Origin: Massilia putida
GTDB taxonomy: Bacteria > Pseudomonadota > Gammaproteobacteria > Burkholderiales > Burkholderiaceae_D
Direction of reading: 5' to 3'
Assembly (NCBI RefSeq): GCF_001941825.1
Contig: NZ_CP019038.1
Location: forward strand, 558,001-622,000
DNA length: 64,000 bases
Below the pieces are notes generated by a model. It saw nothing but the letters and a program-made list of their open reading frames with translations, was not told where the DNA came from and made no database searches. Below, in pieces: positions 53,826 to 61,873 of the stretch (the stretch's first letter is position 1; every line of letters starts with the position of its first letter). Both the position numbers and the translations under genes were made by a program.

Positions 53826-53838
53826 TGGCCGTTGCCCG

Positions 53839-53868
53839 ACTATAGCACCCGGGAAAAATCACTGTCAA
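53839..53868 (-). promoter_or_regulatory. Promoter of the ABC importer operon
   Basis: TTGACA (53868-53863), 18 bp, TATAGT (53844-53839) on the minus strand, a near-consensus sigma-70 promoter followed by the operator. Confidence 0.83.
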
Positions 53869-53937
53869 ACACAACGCGAGAATTGTCCTACAGGCGCGGG
53901 GTCCCGGCGAGGGGATTTGTAATAAAACAACGCGCGT

Positions 53938-54849
53938 TCAGCTGCCGTCCTCGCACCGGACCAACGCTTCCCTCAGCATCTCGAACAATGTGCGCGCCGC
54001 CGGCGCCATGCTGTGATTGCGCTTGCTGATCAGGCCCAGGGTCCGGTGAATGGCCGGGTTCACGAGCGGCACGCCGACGATCGTGTCCGGCCGTCCGGGC
54101 AGCACGGACAATCCCGGCACTGCCGCCACGCCCATGCCCGCCTCGACGAGAGCAAGGACGCCGGACACGTGGTTCACCTCGCACAGGATGGCCGGATGCT
54201 TTTCGACGCCGGCCAGCGCGGCGTCGATGACGCTGCGGTTGCCGCTCGACTTGGCCACCGAGATATAGCGTTCGTTGATCGTCTCTTTCCAGCTCAGTGA
54301 CGCGCGCCCCGCCAGCGGATGGTCGCTCCGCATCGCCAGCACGTAGTTCTCAACGTAGATCGGTTCGAACACGATGTCCGGGTCGGCCGCGCCCGTGAAA
54401 TTGATGCCGAAGTCCGCCTCCCCGGCCAGCACCAGGTTCAGCACGTCCTGCGCGCTCTCGTCGTGCACGCGCACGCGGATGCGCGGGAAGCGTTCGCTGA
54501 AGCGGGTCAGCACCTCGGGCAGGAAATGCCAGACGGCGGACGGCACGCAGGCCAGCGTCACCGAGCCGGTGCGCAGCAGGGCGAGGTCGGCGACACCCAG
54601 CACGGCGTCTTCCAGGCCGTCGAGCGCCGTGCGGACATTCACGAGGAACGCCTGCCCCACGTTGGTCAGCTGCACGCGGCGCGTGGTGCGCTCGAACAGT
54701 TTGACGCCCAGGCCCTCTTCCAGCTTGTCGATGCGGCGGCTCAGCGCCGATTGGGACAGGAACAGGTCGGCGGCCGCCTGGCGGAAACTGGCGCGTTCGG
54801 CGACGGCGACGAACGCCTGCAAGTCGTGCAGGTCGTAATTGATGCGCAT
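53938..54849 (-). CDS. LysR-family transcriptional regulator
   Basis: A 303-residue regulator. The winged helix-turn-helix is near the start (AFVAVAERASFRQAAADLFLSQSALSRRIDKLEEGLGVKLFERTTR in outline, about 11-56). The effector-binding domain follows, with FGINFTGAADPDI and VSGVLALVEAGMGVAAVPGL. It is divergent from a porin - binding protein - MFS operon, the classic arrangement for a LysR regulator and its targets. The 109-bp intergenic region is AT-rich and holds TTGCAATTATCAA, a possible T-N11-A type site. Confidence 0.92.
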   Translation of the reverse strand: MRINYDLHDLQAFVAVAERASFRQAAADLFLSQSALSRRIDKLEEGLGVKLFERTTRRVQLTNVGQAFLVNVRTALDGLEDAVLGVADLALLRTGSVTLACVPSAVWHFLPEVLTRFSERFPRIRVRVHDESAQDVLNLVLAGEADFGINFTGAADPDIVFEPIYVENYVLAMRSDHPLAGRASLSWKETINERYISVAKSSGNRSVIDAALAGVEKHPAILCEVNHVSGVLALVEAGMGVAAVPGLSVLPGRPDTIVGVPLVNPAIHRTLGLISKRNHSMAPAARTLFEMLREALVRCEDGS

Positions 54850-54958
54850 CGTGCATTAATACGCTGGAAAATTGCAATTATCAAATTATGCCATTTGTTG
54901 GATCATGCATCCACTTCACCCATTGCCTCGTCAAGAAGGCATCCCATAAGGAGACAAC

Positions 54959-56050
54959 GTGCGCCATTCCTGCGCCCTCACCGCATTGCTCGTCGCGAGC
55001 GGCACCTGCCCGGCCCAGACCGGCATCGACCTGTACGGCATCGTCGACGTCGGCCTGCGCGCCGCCGGCGGCCTCAACGCCAACAACGCACCAACCCCAT
55101 CGGGCCACACCATCGCCGTCAACAGCGGCATCGACCAGACCAGCCGCTGGGGCATCAAGGGCCAGGAATCGCTGGGCGGGGCATGGCGCGCCGTGTTCCG
55201 GCTCGAAGGCGGCATCAACGCGGATACCGGCGCCCAGGCCAAGAGCGACCGCCTGTTCGACCGCCTGGCCTGGGCCGGCCTTGATTCCCCGTACGGCCAG
55301 CTCGCGCTCGGCCGCCAGCCCAACCTCCTGTCCGACGCGCTCATCACCGTCGACCCGCTCGGCAAACGCTTCGCGTCCTTCAACCCGAACATCAACGTCG
55401 CGGGATTGAGCAACACCGCGTTCGGCACGCATGCATTCGGACGGCAATACGGCCCGAGCGGCTACGCGGACAATTTCTACCGCCTCGACAACACGGTCAA
55501 GTACACCGCGAACGCCGGCCCCTGGCAGGCACGCGCCGCGTACTCGGCGGGCGAAGTGGCGGGCGATTCGTCGGCCTCGAGCAGCCACGGCGTCGCGCTG
55601 GCCTACCAGCAGCCCGACTGGGTCGTCTCGGGCGCGACCTCGCAGTTCCGCAGCCGCGACGGCCTGCCGCTCGATGCGTGGACGCTCGGCGCGGCTGCGA
55701 AGGCGGGCGCCTGGCAGTTCAAGGCCAACGCGGCCCGCAACAAGGCCGACACGGGGCCCGGCAAGACGGTCACCCAGCGCGTGCTGTCCGCCGGCGTGAG
55801 CCGCCAGGCCGCGCGCGACGTGCTCGTCACCACCGCGTTGTACAGCGTGCGGCGCGAGGCGACGGGTTTCGTCGACGACGGCTTCGACCGCGCCTTCCTG
55901 TTCGTCGAAAAGATGCTGGCGCCGCGCACGACCGCCTATGCCGAAGCCGATGTCACGGCCTGGCGCGGCGACGCCGCCGGCAAGACCGCGTCCCGCGCGA
56001 ACGACCGCCACGGCACCGGCCTCACGCTCGGCCTGATGCAAAAATTCTGA
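54959..56050 (+). CDS. Gram-negative porin (GBP family)
   Basis: A 363-residue outer-membrane porin with a signal peptide ending near PAQ. The first strand IDLYGIVDVGLRAAGG, RWGIKGQESLGGAWRAVFRLEGG and LAWAGLDSPYGQLALGRQ are the standard betaproteobacterial porin features, and it ends LTLGLMQKF. The start is GTG at 54959 with an AAGGAGAC ribosome site; no ATG fits. It probably forms the entry pore for the substrate of the downstream MFS carrier. Confidence 0.9.
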   Translation: MRHSCALTALLVASGTCPAQTGIDLYGIVDVGLRAAGGLNANNAPTPSGHTIAVNSGIDQTSRWGIKGQESLGGAWRAVFRLEGGINADTGAQAKSDRLFDRLAWAGLDSPYGQLALGRQPNLLSDALITVDPLGKRFASFNPNINVAGLSNTAFGTHAFGRQYGPSGYADNFYRLDNTVKYTANAGPWQARAAYSAGEVAGDSSASSSHGVALAYQQPDWVVSGATSQFRSRDGLPLDAWTLGAAAKAGAWQFKANAARNKADTGPGKTVTQRVLSAGVSRQAARDVLVTTALYSVRREATGFVDDGFDRAFLFVEKMLAPRTTAYAEADVTAWRGDAAGKTASRANDRHGTGLTLGLMQKF

Positions 56051-56067
56051 CTACACAAGGAGACCAC

Positions 56068-56853
56068 ATGCGACCACTTCCCCCGAACATCAAGGCACTG
56101 GCGGCCTGCGCCGCCCTCATGCTGGCCGCCTCGGCCCACGCCGCCGACCTGCGGGTCGTCAGCTCGGGCGGCTTCGCCCAGGCCTACAAGGACCTGTCCG
56201 GCCAATACGAACGCGCCAGCGGCGACCACCTGGTTTCCGCATGGGGCCCGTCGATGGGCGCCACGAAGAACGCCATTCCCGCCCGCCTTGCGCGCGGCGA
56301 ACCGATCGACGTCGTCATCATGGTGGGCGACGCGCTCGACAAGCTGATGGCCGAGGGGCGCCTGGAACCGGGCAGCAAGGTGGTCCTCGCCAACTCCCCG
56401 ATCGCCTGCGCCGTCCGCCACGGGGCCCCGCTGCCCGACATCAGCACCGTCGACGGCCTGCGCCAGGCCTTCCTGCACGCGAACCACGTGGCGTATTCGG
56501 ACAGCGCAAGCGGCGAATACATCCGGCGCCAGCTGCTGGACAAACTCGGCATCCGCCAGCAGATGGAAGGCAAGGCGGCGCAGATCCCCGCGACGCCGGT
56601 GGGCGAGATCATCGCGCACGGGGAAGCCGATTTCGGCTGCCAGCAACGGAGCGAACTGAAACCGGTGCGGGGCATCGACATCGTCGGCCTGATCCCGCAG
56701 GAAGTCCAGCTCAAGACGCAGTTTTCCGGCGCCGTCGTACGCGGCGCCGCCCACGCGGACGCGGGACGCGCGCTGCTGCGTTTCCTGGCGGCGCCCGCCA
56801 ACGCGGCCGCCATCGAGGCGACCGGCCTGGAACCGGTCACGGCTCCGCACTGA
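56068..56853 (+). CDS. ModA-like periplasmic substrate-binding protein
   Basis: A 261-residue periplasmic protein with a signal peptide (AACAALMLAASAHA). The fold is that of molybdate-type class II binding proteins (DLRVVSSGGFAQAYKDLSGQYERASGD, VVIMVGDALDKLMAEG, IAHGEADFGCQQ in parts). It has no ABC permease or ATPase partner here. It stands between a porin and an MFS carrier, so it may bind an organic anion as a scavenger or sensor. Molybdate transport is unlikely in this context. Confidence 0.82.
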   Translation: MRPLPPNIKALAACAALMLAASAHAADLRVVSSGGFAQAYKDLSGQYERASGDHLVSAWGPSMGATKNAIPARLARGEPIDVVIMVGDALDKLMAEGRLEPGSKVVLANSPIACAVRHGAPLPDISTVDGLRQAFLHANHVAYSDSASGEYIRRQLLDKLGIRQQMEGKAAQIPATPVGEIIAHGEADFGCQQRSELKPVRGIDIVGLIPQEVQLKTQFSGAVVRGAAHADAGRALLRFLAAPANAAAIEATGLEPVTAPH

Positions 56854-56877
56854 TCCACATACTCCCTTGAGGTCATC

Positions 56878-58212
56878 ATGACTATTCACTCCACCGCCTC
56901 CGCGGCCCCCGCGACGCCCGCCGCCTCCCCGGCAGGACGCGCCCAGTCCAAGCTCGGCACCGTCATCCGTGTCACGAGCGGGAACTTCATCGAAATGTAT
57001 GATTTTTTCCTGTTCGGCTTTTACGCCCACCAGATCGCGGCCGCGTTCTTCCCGACGACGAGCGAATACGCCGCGCTGATGATGACCTTTGCGACCTTCG
57101 GCGCCGGCTTTTTCATGCGGCCGCTGGGCGCCATCTTTCTGGGCAGCTATATCGACCGCATCGGCCGCCGCAAGGGCCTCGTGCTGACGCTGGGGATCAT
57201 GGCGTCGGGCACGGCGCTGATCGCGTTCGTGCCCGGCTATGCGACCATCGGCCTCGCGGCACCGCTGCTCGTGCTGATCGGCCGCTTGCTGCAGGGCTTT
57301 TCCGCGGGCGTGGAACTGGGCGGCGTCTCGGTCTACCTGTCTGAGATGGCCACGCCGGGCAACAAGGGGTTTTACGTGAGCTGGCAATCGGCCAGCCAGC
57401 AGCTCGCCGTCATCTTCTCCGCGGCGCTCGGCTATGGCCTCAATCACGCGATGTCCAAGGACGTCATCGCCGACTGGGGCTGGCGCATCCCGTTCTTCAT
57501 CGGCTGCTCGATCATTCCCGTGGTGTTCTACATCCGCCGCTCGCTGCAGGAGACGCAAGCGTACCTGGCGCAGAAGTCCCACCCGACGTTCCGCCAGATG
57601 ATGCGCACGATGGCCGCGAACTGGCCCCTCGTCGTGGTCGGCGCGATGCTGGTGGTGATGACGACGGTCGCGTTCTACCTGATCACGGTGTACACGCCCA
57701 CGTTCGGCAAGAGCGTGCTCAAACTGAGCACCGAGGACAGCCTGCTCGTCACCTTGATCATCGGACTGTCGAACTTCATCTGGCTGCCCGTCATGGGCGC
57801 CGTCTCTGACCGCATCGGCCGCTGGCCCGTGATGGCCGTCTGCTCGGCGCTGGCGGCGGTGACGGCGTATCCGGCCCTGTCCTGGCTGATCGCGCATCCG
57901 AGCTTCGGCAACATGGTGCTGATCGAGCTGTGGCTGTCCTTCCTGTACGGCAGCTATAACGGCGCCACCATCGTCGCGCTGACGGAGATCATTCCGGTCC
58001 AGGTGCGCACCACCGGGTTCTCGCTGGCCTACAGCCTCGCGACCGCGCTGTTCGGCGGCATGACGCCCCTGCTGTCCACGTGGCTCATCGAGGCCACCGG
58101 CGACAAGGCGGCCCCCGGCTACTGGATGGCCTGTGCCGGCGCGATCAGCCTCGTGGCCACATTCCTGGTGTACCGCGGCATCGTCAAGGAGCGTGTCCCG
58201 GCCGGCGCCTGA
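56878..58212 (+). CDS. MFS carboxylate symporter (citrate/tricarballylate type)
   Basis: A 444-residue inner-membrane protein of the metabolite:H+ symporter family. It has the diagnostic [19 protein letters not shown] first helix, the [15 protein letters not shown] loop and the [19 protein letters not shown] helix, all as in CitA/TcuC. It probably takes up citrate or a similar tricarboxylate with protons. Last gene of the LysR-controlled operon. Confidence 0.9.
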   Translation: MTIHSTASAAPATPAASPAGRAQSKLGTVIRVTSGNFIEMYDFFLFGFYAHQIAAAFFPTTSEYAALMMTFATFGAGFFMRPLGAIFLGSYIDRIGRRKGLVLTLGIMASGTALIAFVPGYATIGLAAPLLVLIGRLLQGFSAGVELGGVSVYLSEMATPGNKGFYVSWQSASQQLAVIFSAALGYGLNHAMSKDVIADWGWRIPFFIGCSIIPVVFYIRRSLQETQAYLAQKSHPTFRQMMRTMAANWPLVVVGAMLVVMTTVAFYLITVYTPTFGKSVLKLSTEDSLLVTLIIGLSNFIWLPVMGAVSDRIGRWPVMAVCSALAAVTAYPALSWLIAHPSFGNMVLIELWLSFLYGSYNGATIVALTEIIPVQVRTTGFSLAYSLATALFGGMTPLLSTWLIEATGDKAAPGYWMACAGAISLVATFLVYRGIVKERVPAGA

Positions 58213-58227
58213 ACGTATAATGCCGCG

Positions 58228-59121
58228 GTGATCCCTACCGCAACCCCCTCTCCCGCGCCGGCGGCACAGCCGGACGACCGTGCACGGAAAGCCGCCGCCG
58301 TGCGCGGCGTCGCGTCGGTCGCCGCGATGCGCGACGCGATCCGTGACGCGTCACGGAAACTGACAATCCCATCCGCCGTCGCGCGATTCAAGACGCTCGA
58401 CCGCGCCGCATTCCGGGCACAGGCTGAACGCGGCCTGCCGTTCATGATCACGGGGCTGGTCGGCCGCTGGCCCCTTTGCACCGTCACCCCGGGCATGCTG
58501 CGCGAGCGCTTCGGCGACGTCGGCGTGCGCGCCCGCGTGGGCGACTACATCAACACGGCATTCGCTCCCGACCGCGCGATGCGCGACATGGCGATGCGCG
58601 ACTATCTCGACCTGGTGGCGGCCGGCACGGACGCGCTGCCGCCCTACGTCGGCAACCTGGAAATCAACGAGTTGAACGGGATGTGCCACTGGCCCGGCTA
58701 TTTCAGCAAGATGGGCCCGCCCCGCTTCTGGCTCGGTCCCGCGGGCACGGTGACGCCTCTGCATTGCGACTACGACGACAATATCTTCGCGCAGGTGTGG
58801 GGCGCGAAGCGGATCTTCCTGGCGCCGGCCCACCACGACGAATTCCTGTACACGCGCGAGGCCAACCCGGTGCTGCATGGCTCGCCGTTCGACCCCGAGC
58901 ACCCGGATTTCGACACCTACCCCCTCGCGCGCCGGGCGACGCTCATCGAATGCACCGTGAACCCGGGCGAGATGCTGTATGTGCCCGCCGGCTGGTATCA
59001 CCAGGTGCGGGCGCTGACGTTTTCCTTGTCCGTCAACCGCTGGGCCAGGGCGATGCCGCTCGCCTTGAAGGGCGATCCGGGGCTCAGGGCTGCAGGCGAT
59101 ACCCCACCGCCGTCTCCGTGA
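58228..59121 (+). CDS. Cupin-like (JmjC-type) domain protein 2
   Basis: A 297-residue protein with a JmjC-like fold. The iron ligands are in TPLHCDYDDNIFAQVWGAKR (HxD) and MLYVPAGWYHQVRAL (distal His), and PRFWLGPAGT precedes them. Such proteins are 2-oxoglutarate/Fe(II) hydroxylases acting on proteins or tRNA-linked targets. It is only distantly similar to the cupin at 26755. It starts 15 nt after the MFS gene, so it may be cotranscribed. The final 38 bp overlap the convergent kdpE. GTG at 58228 is the first start; the N-terminal 30 residues are low-complexity and a later start is possible. Confidence 0.82.
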   Translation: MIPTATPSPAPAAQPDDRARKAAAVRGVASVAAMRDAIRDASRKLTIPSAVARFKTLDRAAFRAQAERGLPFMITGLVGRWPLCTVTPGMLRERFGDVGVRARVGDYINTAFAPDRAMRDMAMRDYLDLVAAGTDALPPYVGNLEINELNGMCHWPGYFSKMGPPRFWLGPAGTVTPLHCDYDDNIFAQVWGAKRIFLAPAHHDEFLYTREANPVLHGSPFDPEHPDFDTYPLARRATLIECTVNPGEMLYVPAGWYHQVRALTFSLSVNRWARAMPLALKGDPGLRAAGDTPPPSP

Positions 59122-59782
59122 GCAGGTGGCGCGGCTGCGCCGGATCGTCTTCCAGCTTCTGGCGCAGATGCCCCATGTAGATGCGCACGTAATGGCCGTT
59201 GTCCGCGTTCGACGGCCCCCACACTTCGCGCAGCAGCTGCGGCGCCGTGACGACGCGGCCCAGGTTCGCGAGCAGCACCGACAGTAGCTTGTATTCCGTC
59301 GGCGTCAGGTGCACGGCCTGGCCGTCGCGCTGGACCGTGCGCTTGTGCAGGTCCACTTCGACCTTCCCGAACACGATGCGCGCCGACGGCTCGCCGCCGG
59401 CCTTGTGCTGGCGCCGCAGCGCCGCGCGCACGCGCGCGAGCAGTTCGCCGATGCCGAACGGCTTCGTCAGGTAGTCGTCGGCGCCGGCGTCCAGCGCCGT
59501 GATCTTGTCCGCCTCGTCGATGCGCGCGGACAGCACGATGATCGGGACCGGGCTCCAGCCGCGCACGTCGCGAATCAGCTGCAGGCCGTCGCCGTCGGGC
59601 AGGCCGAGGTCGAGGATGATGAGGTCGGGCGTGCGCGTGCCGGCGTCGATCAGGCCGCGCTTGAGGGTCTCGGACTGGTGCACTTGCCAGCCCTCGCCTT
59701 CCAGGGCCATGCGGACGAAGCGGCGGATTTGCGGTTCGTCCTCGACGATGAGGGCGACGGGTGCGGCGGATTCAATGCTCAT
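59084..59782 (-). CDS. kdpE: KdpE-type response regulator
   Basis: A 232-residue OmpR-class regulator. The receiver domain starts PVALIVEDEPQIRRFVRMAL and has its phospho-acceptor Asp in LIILDLGLPDGDGLQL. The conserved lysine is in YLTKPFGIGELLARVRAAL. The winged-helix DNA-binding domain has HLTPTEYKLLSVLLANLGRV and VRIYMGHLRQKLEDDP. ATG at 59782 is chosen because the receiver then starts at once; it overlaps the sensor stop by 11 nt. Its likely target is the box in front of the potassium permease gene. Confidence 0.93.
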   Translation of the reverse strand: MSIESAAPVALIVEDEPQIRRFVRMALEGEGWQVHQSETLKRGLIDAGTRTPDLIILDLGLPDGDGLQLIRDVRGWSPVPIIVLSARIDEADKITALDAGADDYLTKPFGIGELLARVRAALRRQHKAGGEPSARIVFGKVEVDLHKRTVQRDGQAVHLTPTEYKLLSVLLANLGRVVTAPQLLREVWGPSNADNGHYVRIYMGHLRQKLEDDPAQPRHLLTETAVGYRLQP

Positions 59783-61727
59783 GCTGGCGGGTAGGGGTGT
59801 CGTGGGATTCGGGGTCGAGATGTTCGAGCTCGCCTTCAAGCAGCGGCGGCGGTTCGCCCAGCGGCAGGCTGAATTCGAAGCAGGCGCCGGCGTGTTCCTG
59901 GTTCCAGGCCCGCATCCGGCCGCCGTGGGCGTCGACGATGGCGCGGCAGATGGCCAGGCCCAGGCCGACGCCGGAGATCGACGATTCCTGCTGGCCGCGC
60001 ACGAATTTTTCGAACAGCGCGTCCTCCTGCCCGGCCGGCAGACCGGGGCCGTCGTCGCACACCGCGACGCGCAGCTCGCCGTCTTCCGTGCGCGCCGCGA
60101 TCGTCACCGTCGCATGCGGCGCCGTGTACTTGCCCGCGTTTTCCAGCAGATTGCACAGCACGCGTTCGAGCAGCGTGGCGTCGAAGCGGACCAGCGGCAG
60201 GCCGCGCGGGATGCGCGTCTCGACCGTGCGCGTCCCCAGCTGCCAGCGGCAGGCGCGCAGCGCGCTGCCGATCGTCTCCTCGACGAGCTGCCACTGCAGA
60301 TTGAGCTTCACGCCGCCGCTCTGGATGCGCGCCATGTCGAGCAGGTTGGCCACGAGGGTGCTCATGCGCCTGGCCTCGTCGCGCAAGGCATTCGCGAGTT
60401 CCATCTGCGCGGCGCCCAAGGACGGGCGGGACAGCGTCAGCGATTCGGACAGGCCCACGAGCCCCGTCAACGGCGTGCGCAGGTCGTGCGACAGCGCGGC
60501 CAGCAGCGAGTTGCGCAGGCGTTCGCCCTCCATGCGCACGACGGCGTCCTGCGCCACGTCCACATAATGCACACGCTCCAGTGCGATGGCGGCCAACGCC
60601 GCGAACGCGTCCAGCAGCTCGCGCCGCTCCGGCACGAGCAGCGCTGCGACGTCGGGCACCCGCACGGCCAGCACGCCGCGCGAACGCATCGGCGCCAGCA
60701 GCGGCAGGTAGAGGAATGGATTGCTGGGCAGCGTGGCCGTGCCCACGCCGGCGGGCGCCGCATGATCGAACGCCCACTGCGCCGCCGCCATGTCCAGCAC
60801 GCTCAACACGGGCGCGCGCGGTTCCTCGCCGGCGGGAGGCTCGGGCCAGCGCAGGCGCCCGGCGTCGTCCGGCAGCAGGATCGCGGCGCGGGCGTCGAAG
60901 CTGCGCGCGAGGAAACGGCGGGTGATCTCGAACACCTGCTCCGTCTGCAGCGCGACGGACAGCGCACGGGCGAATTCGTACAGCGCGCGGGTACGGGCCT
61001 CGCGCCCGATGGCGGCCTGCGCCTGCTCGCGCAGGTCCGACGTCAGGCGCGCCGTGATCCAGCCGACAGCCAGCATCACGGTCAACGCGACGGTGTATTT
61101 GAATTCGCTGACGTCGTATTGGCGGCGCGGCGCCGCCAATACGAGGGCGCAAAAACCGACGAGCGTCGCCGTGATCGCCGGTCCGCGTCCGAGCCGGATG
61201 GCGACGAGCACCACCGTCAGCAGGAACAACATCGCGACGTTGGCGACGTCCAGCAGCGGCAGCAACGGCAGCGCGACGAGCGCCGTGCCCAGGCTGGCGC
61301 CGGCGGCGGCCAGGTAGCGGCGCGGCGCCGGCGCGCCGTCCGGGTGCACATCCGGAACGGGGCCCGCGGACGGTGCGGCCGAGCCTGACGCCGGCACCGC
61401 GACGTCGACGAGATCCAATCGAGGGGCCGCCTGCGTCAAGCGGCGCGCATAAGCGGCGACGGCGATGGCCGCGTCGCGCCCTTCCAGCACGGCCGTGACG
61501 GCGCCCTGGGCGTGCGCCTGGCGCAGCAATTCGAGCGTGCGCAGACGCGCCGACTCGCCGCGGCGCCGCGTCTGCGCGTTTTCGACGAGCACAGCGTGCC
61601 ATGGCGCCTTGGCGAGCGCCGCCAGCCGCGCCGCCGCGGCGACGGTGCGCTCGTCGGAGGCATCAGCGCGGAGCACGGCGCACATGGCGCCACAGCCGGA
61701 TGATGTCGTCGATTCGGAACTCTGCAT
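59772..61727 (-). CDS. kdpD: Shortened KdpD-type sensor histidine kinase
   Basis: A 651-residue sensor kinase. It starts with a universal-stress-like domain (AVLRADASDERTVAAAARLA), then the four-helix DUF4118 membrane region (about 140-230), a GAF domain, the phosphoacceptor in LLAALSHDLRTPLTG and the ATPase with NLLENAGKYTA and GVGLGLAICRAIVDAHGG. Standard KdpD proteins are near 900 residues and have an extra N-terminal Walker-type domain, which is missing here. No upstream in-frame sequence could supply it, because the neighbouring divergent gene begins 150 bp away. ATG at 61727 or 61778 could be used. Confidence 0.9.
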   Translation of the reverse strand: MQSSESTTSSGCGAMCAVLRADASDERTVAAAARLAALAKAPWHAVLVENAQTRRRGESARLRTLELLRQAHAQGAVTAVLEGRDAAIAVAAYARRLTQAAPRLDLVDVAVPASGSAAPSAGPVPDVHPDGAPAPRRYLAAAGASLGTALVALPLLPLLDVANVAMLFLLTVVLVAIRLGRGPAITATLVGFCALVLAAPRRQYDVSEFKYTVALTVMLAVGWITARLTSDLREQAQAAIGREARTRALYEFARALSVALQTEQVFEITRRFLARSFDARAAILLPDDAGRLRWPEPPAGEEPRAPVLSVLDMAAAQWAFDHAAPAGVGTATLPSNPFLYLPLLAPMRSRGVLAVRVPDVAALLVPERRELLDAFAALAAIALERVHYVDVAQDAVVRMEGERLRNSLLAALSHDLRTPLTGLVGLSESLTLSRPSLGAAQMELANALRDEARRMSTLVANLLDMARIQSGGVKLNLQWQLVEETIGSALRACRWQLGTRTVETRIPRGLPLVRFDATLLERVLCNLLENAGKYTAPHATVTIAARTEDGELRVAVCDDGPGLPAGQEDALFEKFVRGQQESSISGVGLGLAICRAIVDAHGGRMRAWNQEHAGACFEFSLPLGEPPPLLEGELEHLDPESHDTPTRQHEH

Positions 61728-61777
61728 GCCTGGATGGTAAGCGATCGCCCGTAAAAGCGGCATAAAAATCGAACGCA

Positions 61778-61794
61778 TTTACGCCGCGTTTACA
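61778..61794 (+). promoter_or_regulatory. KdpE-type operator
   Basis: TTTACG-CCGCG-TTTACA, a direct repeat with a 5-bp gap, matches the E. coli KdpE box (TTTATA-N5-TTTACA). A third TTTACG lies at 61810-61815, two helical turns on. It sits between kdpD and the permease gene. Confidence 0.7.
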
Positions 61795-61873
61795 CGGGCC
61801 GGGGGAGCATTTACGACAATTTTCGGTGCGCCGGCCTATCGTGACAACCTCGTTCCACCACCTGCACGCATCC

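Noticed and set aside
61728..61873. A c-di-AMP (ydaO) riboswitch in front of the KimA-like gene
   Set aside because: The conserved ydaO aptamer blocks are not seen and the interval is too short; a KdpE-type box is present instead.
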